Shown here piece by piece: positions 56,653 through 64,000 of a stretch of DNA of 64,000 bases (the first letter of the stretch is position 1; each line of letters opens with the position of its first letter). Source of the stretch: Xanthomonas arboricola pv. juglandis (lineage in GTDB: Bacteria > Pseudomonadota > Gammaproteobacteria > Xanthomonadales > Xanthomonadaceae); contig NZ_JZEF01000003.1 in the NCBI RefSeq assembly GCF_001013475.1, forward strand, positions 712,956 through 776,955. The letters run 5' to 3'. The notes under the pieces were generated by a model. The model did no database searches. It saw only the letters and a list, made by a program, of their open reading frames with translations, and was not told the DNA's origin. Made by a program: the position numbers and the translations under genes.

Positions 56653-57651
56653 TCAGTGCGTGCGTTGCACCGCATACCGCGCCAGCCCGCGCAATGCGGC
56701 AACCGCGGGGCTGGGCGGCAACGTGTCCAGCGCCTGTTCGGCAGCGGCGGCATATTCGGCGGCACGCTGGCGGCTGTAGTCCAGGCCGCCGGTGGCGTGA
56801 ATCGCCGCCAGCACTTCGGGCATTGCGCTCGCATCGCCTTGTTCGACGATCTGGCGCAGGCGCTCCCGGGTGCCCGCATCCGAGTGCGCCATGGCGTGGA
56901 TCAGCGGCAGGGTCGCCTTGCCTTCGGCCAGGTCGTCGCCCAGGTTCTTGCCCAGATCCGCGGCGTCGGCAGCGTAGTCGAGCACGTCATCGGCAATCTG
57001 GAAGGCAAAGCCCAACTGCATGCCGTAGTCGTACAGGCGCTGCTGCACCTGCGCATCCGCGCCCGAGGCCAGCGCGCCCAGGCGGGTGCCGGCGGCGAAC
57101 AGCACCGCGGTCTTGCGCTCGATCACGCGCAGGTAGGCGGCTTCGTCGGTGTCGGGGTTATGCACGTGCAGCAGCTGCAGCACCTCGCCTTCGGCAATGC
57201 GGTTGGTGGTGTCGGCCAGGATCTGCATGACTTCCATGCGATCCAGCTCCACCATCAGTTGGAAGCTGCGCGAATACAGGAAATCGCCGACCAGCACGCT
57301 GGGCGCGTTGCCCCACAGCGCATTGGCGGTGCTGCGCCCGCGGCGCAGGTCCGATTCGTCCACCACGTCGTCATGCAGCAGGGTGGAGGTGTGGATGAAC
57401 TCGATGATCGCCGCCAGTTGATGGTGCTCCGGGCCGGAGCCGCCAGCGGCGTGGCCGGCCAGCATCACCAGCATCGGCCGCAGGCGTTTGCCGCCGGCGG
57501 AGATGATGTGATCGGCGATCTGGTTGATCAGCACGACATCCGAGGCCAGACGGCGGCGGATCAGCGCGTCGACCGCGGCCATGTCGGGCGCGGCGAGGGA
57601 CTGGATCTGGGGCAGGCCCAGGACGGTGGGGAGGTCTTCGGCGATGGTCAT
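56653..57651 (-). CDS. ispB: Octaprenyl diphosphate synthase IspB
   Basis: Makes the long isoprenoid side chain for ubiquinone. 332 residues from ATG 57651. First aspartate-rich motif DDVVD at 94-98 (LLHDDVVDESDL) and second QIADDVLDYA are present. Chain length (octaprenyl) is assumed from the usual gammaproteobacterial form. The frame runs on upstream through the promoter region and across ssb on the other strand, and is not used. Confidence 0.93.
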   Translation of the reverse strand: MTIAEDLPTVLGLPQIQSLAAPDMAAVDALIRRRLASDVVLINQIADHIISAGGKRLRPMLVMLAGHAAGGSGPEHHQLAAIIEFIHTSTLLHDDVVDESDLRRGRSTANALWGNAPSVLVGDFLYSRSFQLMVELDRMEVMQILADTTNRIAEGEVLQLLHVHNPDTDEAAYLRVIERKTAVLFAAGTRLGALASGADAQVQQRLYDYGMQLGFAFQIADDVLDYAADAADLGKNLGDDLAEGKATLPLIHAMAHSDAGTRERLRQIVEQGDASAMPEVLAAIHATGGLDYSRQRAAEYAAAAEQALDTLPPSPAVAALRGLARYAVQRTH

Positions 57652-57924
57652 GCGCAGGCGTTCGTGATGTGCGCCGATTATAGGTGTCTGGGCCAGATCC
57701 GTCCCGCTGGCCGTGTCCGATGGCCTCCGGTGTGGCCGCAAACCCTTGCGGCGCCAGCGTCGGGCCTGTCCGGGAGCATCCGGATTCCGACCTGCCGGCG
57801 CGGCATTTCCCGGCCCGGCGCTGCGGCGATCCGCCGGGACCGTGGCCGGCAGGTGCGGTAACATTGGCACCAAGACATTCACCGCCGCGCCCATTGGCGC
57901 CGGCGCACCATCTCGGAAGCATCT

Positions 57925-58449
57925 ATGGCCCGCGGCATCAACAAAGTCATCCTCGTCGGCAACCTCGGCAACGATCCCGACACCAAGTACACCCAGGCCG
58001 GCATGGCGATCACGCGCGTGAGTCTGGCCACCACCAGCATGCGCAAGGACCGCGATGGCAACAACCAGGAGCGCACCGAGTGGCACCGTGTGGTGTTCTT
58101 CGGCAAGCTGGGCGAGATCGCCGGCGAGTACCTGCGCAAGGGCTCGCAGGTGTACGTCGAAGGCGAACTGCGCTACGACAAGTACACCGGCCAGGACGGC
58201 GTGGAGAAGTACAGCACCGACATCGTCGCCAATGAGATGCAGATGCTCGGCGGCCGTGGCGAAGGCGGCGGTGGTGGCGGCATGGGCGGCGATCGCCCGC
58301 AGCGCAGCCAGGCGCCGCGCCAGCAGCAAGGCGGTGGCGGTGGTGGTCAGGGTGGCGGTCAGGATTACGCCCCGCGTCGTCAGCAGCCGGCCCAGCAGCA
58401 GTCGGCACCGCCGATGGACGATTTTGCCGACGACGATATCCCGTTCTGA
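57925..58449 (+). CDS. ssb: Single-stranded DNA-binding protein SSB
   Basis: 174-residue SSB: N-terminal OB-fold (about 1-110, starting [17 protein letters not shown]), a Gly/Gln-rich linker and the acidic C-terminal tip [10 protein letters not shown] that recruits partner proteins. Divergent from ispB. A terminator follows directly. Confidence 0.97.
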   Translation: MARGINKVILVGNLGNDPDTKYTQAGMAITRVSLATTSMRKDRDGNNQERTEWHRVVFFGKLGEIAGEYLRKGSQVYVEGELRYDKYTGQDGVEKYSTDIVANEMQMLGGRGEGGGGGGMGGDRPQRSQAPRQQQGGGGGGQGGGQDYAPRRQQPAQQQSAPPMDDFADDDIPF

Positions 58450-58478
58450 TCGGTAGCCAAGCCTGCCTGTCATTCAAG

Positions 58479-58502
58479 AGGCCCGCATCGCGCGGGCCTT
58501 TT
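58479..58502 (+). terminator. Intrinsic terminator of ssb
   Basis: Eight-base stem AGGCCCGC (58479-58486) and GCGGGCCT (58492-58499), 5-base loop, followed by TTTT. The rest of 58503-58751 shows nothing. Confidence 0.8.
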
Positions 58503-58751
58503 GCTTGCCGGTCGCTGATTGCATCGACGCAGGCCGGGCTGTTCCAAAGCGCCCTGGACGCGCAGGTTGACCTGGTCGGTACGACGATGCCGCTCACCAG
58601 TCTCGACCAAGCGTGGCTAACAGCATCTCGCGCGCAATCGTCAGGTGGCTGAGAACGCCGCGCACCCATGGTGTGTCTGCCTGACACATGCCGATTCCGG
58701 ACATGGGCCGCGCCTGCCTGACGTTGCGGGCAGTTCTTACTACCAGTTGCG

Positions 58752-60257
58752 CTATGCCGACGTCCGGTCGCGGCCGTTTTGCTTGGCGCGATACAAGGCC
58801 GAGTCGGCGTCGTGCACGAAGGCATCCGGAGTGCGTGGCGTTTCGCCCGGTTCGAACGTTGCTACGCCGACGCTGACGGTGACGTGCGCGCTGGTCGGGC
58901 TGGACAGGTGCATCAGCCCGAGCCCGGCGACGGCGCTGCGGATTGCGTCGGCCAGCCGCAGTGCGCCGGCAGCATCTGTCTGCGGCAGGATCATGCCGAA
59001 CTCTTCGCCGCCGTAGCGCGCGGCAACGTCTTCGCTGCGCCGCGAGCAACCGGCAATCGCGCCTGCGACCAGGCGCAGGCAGGCGTCACCGTTGACGTGG
59101 CCATAGGTGTCGTTGTAGAGCTTGAAATGATCGACATCGATCATCAGCACCGACAGCGGTGCCTGTCGATGCACAGCCTGCTGCAAGGCACGCGAGAGCC
59201 GGTGGTCGAACGCACGACGGTTGGCAATGCCGGTGAGTGCATCGATCCAGGCTTCGGAGCTGAGTTTGTCCTCGTTGCGATGCATGCGGCGCAACTGCAG
59301 ATCCAGCCAGATGCCGACGCCCAACAGCAACGCGCATCCCAGGGTAGCGATCACGATCCGCTGGCGCACGGATTGCCGCCAGTTGGCCAACGCGTCATCG
59401 ACCGCGACGCCGGTCAATACGGTCAATGGATAGGCCTGTGCTGGCGCGAAACTGGAAATGCGCTCCACGCCGTCGATCGGCGAACGATAGGTGGCCGTGC
59501 CGTGCCTGCGCGCGCGCATGGCGACGTAGATCGAGGTGCCTGCGATCGAGGTGCCGATCACGCCCGGTTTGTCGGGCCGGCGTACCAGCACGATGCCGTC
59601 GTCATTGGTCATGCCGATGGTACCGTTCGGGCCGACCTCGAAGGTGCTGTAGTAGTTCTGGAAATACTTCAGTTGCAGCGTGACCAGGACAACGCCGGCA
59701 AATTCGCCGCGGGGGGTGTTGAGGCGCCGGCTCAAGGTGAGCACCCAACTGCCATCGGAGCGGCTCTGCACCGGCGGTCCGACCAGCGACAAGGCGTCGC
59801 GATGGTCGCGGTGATATTTGAAATAGGCGCGGTCGGCGTTGTTGTGCTTCCTGGGCGTGCTGTTCAGTGACGAACTCACCCAGTCGCCGTCGGCTGCATA
59901 GATGAAGATGCCATGCAGCCGGTCCGAGCGACGCGCTTCATGCACCAGAAAGTCATGCATGACCAGTCGCGCGCTGGCCGAGCCCTGGTCGTGCTCCACC
60001 CGTGATACCAAGCCCGACAGCACGGCGTCGGCGATCGTCAGGGTGTCGCTGGCATGCTGCGCCAGCGAATTGGCGAGGTTCAACGATTGCGCTTCGGCGG
60101 TACGCAGCGCACTCGTGCGCTCGTCGTGGATGGACCAGTATTCCGAACCAAGCAGCAGCAGGCACGAAATGCTCAGCACAAAGTGCAACGCGATGCGTTG
60201 TGCTCGTTGCCGTCGCCGCTTGCCGGGTGATGTCACGTGAGTTACCTGTCTGGACAT
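58752..60257 (-). CDS. Membrane diguanylate cyclase with dCache sensor
   Basis: 501-residue signalling protein. Membrane helix about 24-38, a periplasmic dCache-like domain about 45-290, second helix about 300-320, then a GGDEF domain. The active site reads GGEEF near 415, and an RSED inhibitory (I-site) motif lies five residues before it, so both synthesis of cyclic-di-GMP and product inhibition should work. The start at ATG 60257 gives MSRQVTHVTSPGKRRRQRAQ. Input signal unknown. No EAL domain. Confidence 0.92.
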   Translation of the reverse strand: MSRQVTHVTSPGKRRRQRAQRIALHFVLSISCLLLLGSEYWSIHDERTSALRTAEAQSLNLANSLAQHASDTLTIADAVLSGLVSRVEHDQGSASARLVMHDFLVHEARRSDRLHGIFIYAADGDWVSSSLNSTPRKHNNADRAYFKYHRDHRDALSLVGPPVQSRSDGSWVLTLSRRLNTPRGEFAGVVLVTLQLKYFQNYYSTFEVGPNGTIGMTNDDGIVLVRRPDKPGVIGTSIAGTSIYVAMRARRHGTATYRSPIDGVERISSFAPAQAYPLTVLTGVAVDDALANWRQSVRQRIVIATLGCALLLGVGIWLDLQLRRMHRNEDKLSSEAWIDALTGIANRRAFDHRLSRALQQAVHRQAPLSVLMIDVDHFKLYNDTYGHVNGDACLRLVAGAIAGCSRRSEDVAARYGGEEFGMILPQTDAAGALRLADAIRSAVAGLGLMHLSSPTSAHVTVSVGVATFEPGETPRTPDAFVHDADSALYRAKQNGRDRTSA

Positions 60258-60476
60258 CAGGACGTTGCAACCGCCGTGCCAGCTTAGCCGTGGGCGCCGC
60301 GTGGAATCGTTTGCATCATGTGGCGCAATGCCGATCTGTGATTGATGCCTCATGCGTTGTACGGCAGCTCACCCGGCGTGCGACTGCGCTGCTGTCCCGC
60401 CTGCTCTCATCACCGTGCTAAATGCTGCGAGGATCACTAGCTCATAACGGAGTCGAAAGCCAGCTCGACTGCATGC

Positions 60477-60499
60477 GGATAACGCCCGGCGTGTTATCC
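60477..60499. promoter_or_regulatory. Palindrome upstream of the oxidoreductase gene, possible operator
   Basis: GGATAAC (60477-60483) and GTTATCC (60493-60499) are perfect 7-base arms spaced by nine bases, about 30 bases before the start codon at 60531. A dimeric regulator site is plausible; no regulator gene is adjacent. Confidence 0.45.
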
Positions 60500-60530
60500 C
60501 GAAGATCGATCACAGTAAGGAGCGCCCCCC

Positions 60531-61538
60531 ATGCGCGCGATTCGTTTAGCTCAGCCTGCAGGCCTGAATGCATTACATAGTGTTGCCTTGCCCGACCCCG
60601 GGCAGCCGGCACGCGGTCAGATCAGGGTGCGGCTGCATGCAAGCTCGTTGAATTTTCATGACCTTGGCGTGGTGTCCGGGCAGATGCCGACCGCTGAGGG
60701 CCGCATCCCCATGTCCGATGGTGCCGGGGTGGTGGAAGCCGTCGGGCCGGAAGTGGATGAGTTCGCCGTTGGCGATCATGTGGTGTCCACCTTCTTCCCC
60801 GAGTGGCTGGACGGTGAGCCGCTGCATGCCGGCTTTGCCACCACGCCCGGCGATGGCGTCGATGGCTATGCACGCTCTGCGGTGGTGGCCGCCGCCCATG
60901 CGTTCACGCATGCCCCGGCCGGCTACAGCCATGCCGAAGCTGCGACCCTGACCACGGCCGGCGTTACCGCATGGCGCGCCCTGGTGGTCAACGGCGGACT
61001 CAAGGCCGGCGATAGCGTACTGGTGCTCGGCACCGGCGGTGTGTCGATCTTTGCATTGCAGTTCGCCAAGGCGATGGGTGCCACCGTCATCGCGACATCG
61101 TCGTCCGACGAAAAACTGGCCAAGGCGCGCGCGCTGGGCGCAGACCATGTCATCAATTATCGACAGCATGCCGAGTGGTCGGCGCAGGTGCTGGAGATCA
61201 CCAATGGCCGTGGCGTGGATCATGTGGTCGAGGTCGGTGGGCCGGGCACGTTGGCGCAATCGATCCGCGCTGCGCGGGTAGGCGGGCATATCGCCTTGAT
61301 CGGCGTGTTGACCGGTGCCGCAGGCCCGGTGCCGACTGCGGAAATGATGGGCCGGCAGCAGCGCCTGCAGGGGCTGGTAGTCGGCAGCCGCCTGCATCAG
61401 CAGCAACTGGTGCGTGCACTGGATGCTTTGCCGCTGCGGCCGGTGATCGATCGCGCCTTCGCGCTCGACGATATCGCCGAGGCCTTCGCGCTGCAGCAGG
61501 CGGGCGGCCATCTGGGCAAGATCGTGCTGGAATTCTAG
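60531..61538 (+). CDS. Zinc-free MDR family oxidoreductase (quinone oxidoreductase-like)
   Basis: 335-residue medium-chain dehydrogenase/reductase. The N-terminal GroES-like half lacks the catalytic zinc cysteine (reads LHASSLNFHDLG), and the NADPH fold is GTGGVSIFALQFAKAMG near 165. So it is likely an NADPH-quinone or enone reductase rather than an alcohol dehydrogenase. Start follows GTAAGGAG. Preceded by a palindromic operator candidate. Substrate unknown. Confidence 0.88.
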   Translation: MRAIRLAQPAGLNALHSVALPDPGQPARGQIRVRLHASSLNFHDLGVVSGQMPTAEGRIPMSDGAGVVEAVGPEVDEFAVGDHVVSTFFPEWLDGEPLHAGFATTPGDGVDGYARSAVVAAAHAFTHAPAGYSHAEAATLTTAGVTAWRALVVNGGLKAGDSVLVLGTGGVSIFALQFAKAMGATVIATSSSDEKLAKARALGADHVINYRQHAEWSAQVLEITNGRGVDHVVEVGGPGTLAQSIRAARVGGHIALIGVLTGAAGPVPTAEMMGRQQRLQGLVVGSRLHQQQLVRALDALPLRPVIDRAFALDDIAEAFALQQAGGHLGKIVLEF

Positions 61539-62091
61539 AAGCGGTTGAAAACGTGCCGCGCTTGCCGTGAGGCGGGCGCGGCCGCTGCGTGGGATCGGAA
61601 TGGATCACTCGCACACACTGCAATTCCACGCTATCCACACTCGGCTGACGGCCGATCGCCACGCGCTGGCGGCCGCTCAAGAGCGGTCGTTCGCATCCGG
61701 ATGTTCTCGATGCAGCGCATCCGGATTCGGAAGACAAGCACCGCGTGGTGGAGACCGAAGCCAGCGCGCTGACGCAGATGACATCGTCGTTGTCAGCACA
61801 TGGAAAGGTCTCGAACCACTTCAAGAACCTGAGGCGCGCTGCAAAACGCGAGCTGCCTGCAGCACACACGATTGTTGTGCAGCGAGTACGCAACCCATTC
61901 CAACAATGATGAGCGCGTTTCATAGGCGCATGCAGTCCATGCCGTCAATGCCCGCCTGCAGCGCCTCTAGAATCGGGCCATACCGCCGATTCGCGCCCGC
62001 ACACACTCGCCGCATGCTCACGCGATTGTGACCGGCCGCGCTGCACATTATTTAAGAACTGTATAAGCCAGCATTGTTGGAGATGCCAGCC
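61539..62091. other. Gap before the paoABC-type operon
   Basis: About 550 bases without a convincing gene. A 7-base GCCGCGC/GCGCGGC hairpin lies at 61555-61582 after the oxidoreductase stop, without a T-tract. Confidence 0.4.
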
Positions 62092-62742
62092 ATGAGAGAT
62101 ATCAAGATGACCCGTCGCGAGGTACTGATCGCTGGCACGGCGTCGGCAGCCAGCGTTGCCGCAACCCAGTCGATGGCCGCCACTGCAGCCAATGCGATGT
62201 CGCAGCGGCAGGCAGTCGAGCCTGCCAACGCATCGAGCCAGGTCGCGTTCGAAGTCAACGGCAAGCCGGTGACGCTGACCCTGGACAATCGCACCACCTT
62301 GCTGGATGCCCTGCGCGAACACCTGCATCTGACCGGCACCAAGAAAGGCTGCGACCATGGCCAATGCGGTGCCTGCACCGTGATCGTCGATGGGCAGCGG
62401 ATGAATTCCTGCCTGTCGCTGGCGGTGATGCATCAGGGCGGCAAGATCACCACCATCGAAGGCCTGGGCACGCCGGACAAGCTGCATCCGATGCAGGCAG
62501 CCTTCGTCAAGCACGATGGATATCAGTGCGGCTATTGCACGCCCGGCCAGATCTGTTCGGCGGTGGCGGTGCTGGACGAAGTCAAGCGCGGCATTCCCAG
62601 CCATGTCACTGACGATCTGACCGCCAAGACCAGGCTCACCACGCCGGAATTGCAGGAGCGCATGAGCGGCAATATCTGCCGTTGCGGTGCGTATTCCAAC
62701 ATCGTCGATGCGATCAATGATGTTGCGGGAGAGCGCGCATGA
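62092..62742 (+). CDS. paoA: Aldehyde oxidoreductase [2Fe-2S] subunit (PaoA-like)
   Basis: 216-residue subunit of a periplasmic molybdenum aldehyde oxidoreductase. A Tat signal ([10 protein letters not shown] at 6-15) is present. First cluster: Cys87, 92, 95, 107; second cluster: Cys146, 149, 196, 198. Start ATG 62092 has GGAG nine bases upstream, better than the TTG and ATG upstream. The stop overlaps the next gene by four bases. The paoA/B/C symbols rest on homology. Confidence 0.9.
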   Translation: MRDIKMTRREVLIAGTASAASVAATQSMAATAANAMSQRQAVEPANASSQVAFEVNGKPVTLTLDNRTTLLDALREHLHLTGTKKGCDHGQCGACTVIVDGQRMNSCLSLAVMHQGGKITTIEGLGTPDKLHPMQAAFVKHDGYQCGYCTPGQICSAVAVLDEVKRGIPSHVTDDLTAKTRLTTPELQERMSGNICRCGAYSNIVDAINDVAGERA

Positions 62743-63689
62743 AGGCGTTTAGCTACGAGCGTGCGACTTCGCCCGCCGACGCTGCGGCCAAGGCGGCGCG
62801 CCAGCCGGGTGCCAAGTTCATCGCTGGCGGCACAAACCTGCTCGATCTGATGAAATTGCAGATCGAGACGCCCTCGCACCTGATCGATGTCAACGGGCTG
62901 AGCCTGGATACCATCGAAGAGACACCAGATGGTGGCCTGCGCATCGGCGCCCTGGTGCGCAACACCGATCTGGCAGCCGATGCCCGCGTGCGTCGCGATT
63001 ACGCCGTGCTGTCGCGCGCATTGTTGGCAGGCGCGTCGGGGCAGTTGCGCAACCGCGCCACCACCGCAGGGAATCTGCTGCAACGTACGCGTTGCCCGTA
63101 TTTCTACGACACCAACCAGCCATGCAACAAGCGCCTGCCGGGCAGCGGTTGCGCGGCGATCGGTGGCTTCAACCGGCAGTTGGCGGTGATCGGCGTGAGC
63201 GAGGAGTGCATCGCCACCCATCCCAGCGACATGGCCATTGCCATGCGCGTGCTGGATGCGGTGGTCGAAACGGTGCGTCCGGATGGACAGACGCGTGCGC
63301 TGCCGTTGTCCGAGTTCTACCGTGCGCCTGGCAAGACGCCGCACCTGGAAACCGTGCTGGAACGCGGCGAATTGATTACCGCGGTGAGCCTGCCCAAGCC
63401 GCTCGGCGGCACGCATGTCTACCGCAAGGTGCGCGATCGCGCTTCCTACGCATTCGCCCTGGTGTCGGTTGCGGCGGTCGTGCAACGCGATGGCAGCGTG
63501 CGGGTCGGCGTCGGCGGTGTCGCCCACAAGCCGTGGCGCAGCGAGGCGGCCGAAGCACAGTCGCGCCAGGGCGCGCGTGCGATTGCCTCCGTGCTGCTCG
63601 ACGGCGCACAACCCACCGAACACAACGCCTTCAAGCTGCCGCTGGTTGAGCGCACCTTGACCGCGATCCTGGCCGACACGAGGGCCTGA
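62739..63689 (+). CDS. paoB: Aldehyde oxidoreductase FAD subunit (PaoB-like)
   Basis: 316-residue FAD-binding subunit. FAD motif [13 protein letters not shown] near 26-38. Four cysteines at 119, 129, 138 and 157 match the extra [4Fe-4S] cluster typical of PaoB and absent from most xanthine dehydrogenase FAD subunits. Overlaps paoA by four bases. No separate signal is needed because the complex can be exported on the PaoA Tat signal. Confidence 0.9.
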   Translation: MKAFSYERATSPADAAAKAARQPGAKFIAGGTNLLDLMKLQIETPSHLIDVNGLSLDTIEETPDGGLRIGALVRNTDLAADARVRRDYAVLSRALLAGASGQLRNRATTAGNLLQRTRCPYFYDTNQPCNKRLPGSGCAAIGGFNRQLAVIGVSEECIATHPSDMAIAMRVLDAVVETVRPDGQTRALPLSEFYRAPGKTPHLETVLERGELITAVSLPKPLGGTHVYRKVRDRASYAFALVSVAAVVQRDGSVRVGVGGVAHKPWRSEAAEAQSRQGARAIASVLLDGAQPTEHNAFKLPLVERTLTAILADTRA

Positions 63690-63690
63690 T

Positions 63691-64000
63691 ATGAAATTCG
63701 ACACTCCCGCCAGTACCAATCCCATCGACCAGCTCAAGGTGGTCGGCAAGCCGGTCGATCGTATCGACGGTCCGCTCAAGACCACCGGGCAGGCGCCATA
63801 TGCGTACGAGCATCACGATCTGCCTGGCCGTGCCGCCTATGGCCATATCGTTGGCGCCGGCATCTCCAAAGGCAGCATTCGCAGCATCGATCTGAGCGCC
63901 GCGCGCAATGCACCGGGCGTGCTCGGCATCGTGACTGCGCAGAACGCAGGCAAGTTGCAGAAAGGCAAGTACAACACGGCCAAACTGCTCGGCGGCCCGG
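63691..64000 (+). CDS. paoC: Aldehyde oxidoreductase molybdenum subunit (PaoC-like), partial
   Basis: Only the first 103 codons are inside the window. Begins MKFDTPASTNPIDQLKVVGK one base after the paoB stop, with RIDGPLKTTGQAPYAYE typical of the xanthine dehydrogenase large-subunit N-terminus. The molybdenum-cofactor region lies beyond the end. A chaperone gene (PaoD/XdhC type) is often next but is not visible. Confidence 0.88.
   Translation, partial: MKFDTPASTNPIDQLKVVGKPVDRIDGPLKTTGQAPYAYEHHDLPGRAAYGHIVGAGISKGSIRSIDLSAARNAPGVLGIVTAQNAGKLQKGKYNTAKLLGGP

Noticed and set aside
61567-62031. Plus-strand open frame in the gap before paoA
   Set aside because: No family features, codon pattern unlike neighbours and no ribosome-binding site.

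Overview
The window is a GC-rich, densely packed chromosomal segment that looks like Xanthomonas (Gammaproteobacteria, Lysobacterales). The pointers are a LysC-LysA fusion next to the MurD2/MurL peptidoglycan branch, a Suf-only iron-sulfur operon, PilT/PilU, a HU protein with a lysine/alanine-rich tail, an MurU-AmgK recycling pair, and dispersed GGGAATC heptad arrays. The species cannot be fixed by reading alone. Almost everything is ordinary core genome with intact frames. I saw no rRNA, tRNA, CRISPR array, insertion sequence or prophage.

Layout. 0-3 kb: kdsD (LPS Kdo) diverges from ibaG-murA and a small EF-hand membrane protein. 3.3-7.0 kb (minus): purM, a membrane protein, purN and two DUF3108 paralogues. 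7.2-10.1 kb: a DUF2066 protein, a PerM-type permease and hda, overlapping like an operon. 10.5-12.6 kb (minus): murU-amgK for MurNAc recycling, plus a GlsB-type protein. 12.7-17 kb: an M20 dipeptidase, a ComEA-like protein, a HutD-family protein with a large low-complexity insert, and a four-EF-hand protein.

17.3-26.3 kb (minus) is the most interesting part. It is a nine-gene iron-acquisition and redox locus behind a Fur-box-like promoter: TonB-dependent receptor, PiuC-type hydroxylase, Sel1 protein, PepSY membrane protein, DUF2271, DUF4198, ApbE flavin transferase and a membrane-anchored flavodoxin/FNR reductase. The DUF2271 protein carries a motif like an ApbE flavinylation site. I infer an electron route from cytoplasmic NAD(P)H across the inner membrane to a periplasmic FMN protein that could reduce ferric iron.

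26.6-33.1 kb (minus): the suf operon (Rrf2 regulator, sufB, sufC, sufD, sufS) followed by a GNAT and a Rieske protein. 33.2-39.5 kb: a SET-domain methyltransferase, a DJ-1/PfpI protein, small envelope proteins, an M23 peptidase, HU, proC and a YggS-type PLP protein. 39.8-42.1 kb: pilT and pilU. 42.4-49.4 kb: YitT, DNA-3-methyladenine glycosylase I, algH-ruvX-pyrB, an OsmC protein, a glycine-zipper protein and two tandem PhzF paralogues. 49.6-55.4 kb: lysCA, a membrane ORF, murL and murD2, an apparent operon that supplies meso-DAP/lysine and D-Glu-containing UDP-muramoyl dipeptide. 55.6-64 kb: a dienelactone hydrolase, ispB, ssb, a diguanylate cyclase, a quinone-oxidoreductase-like protein and a periplasmic PaoABC-type aldehyde oxidoreductase whose large subunit runs off the end.

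Several systems work on the same product. murA, murU/amgK and murL/murD2 all feed peptidoglycan precursor supply. The suf operon and the iron locus both serve iron homeostasis.
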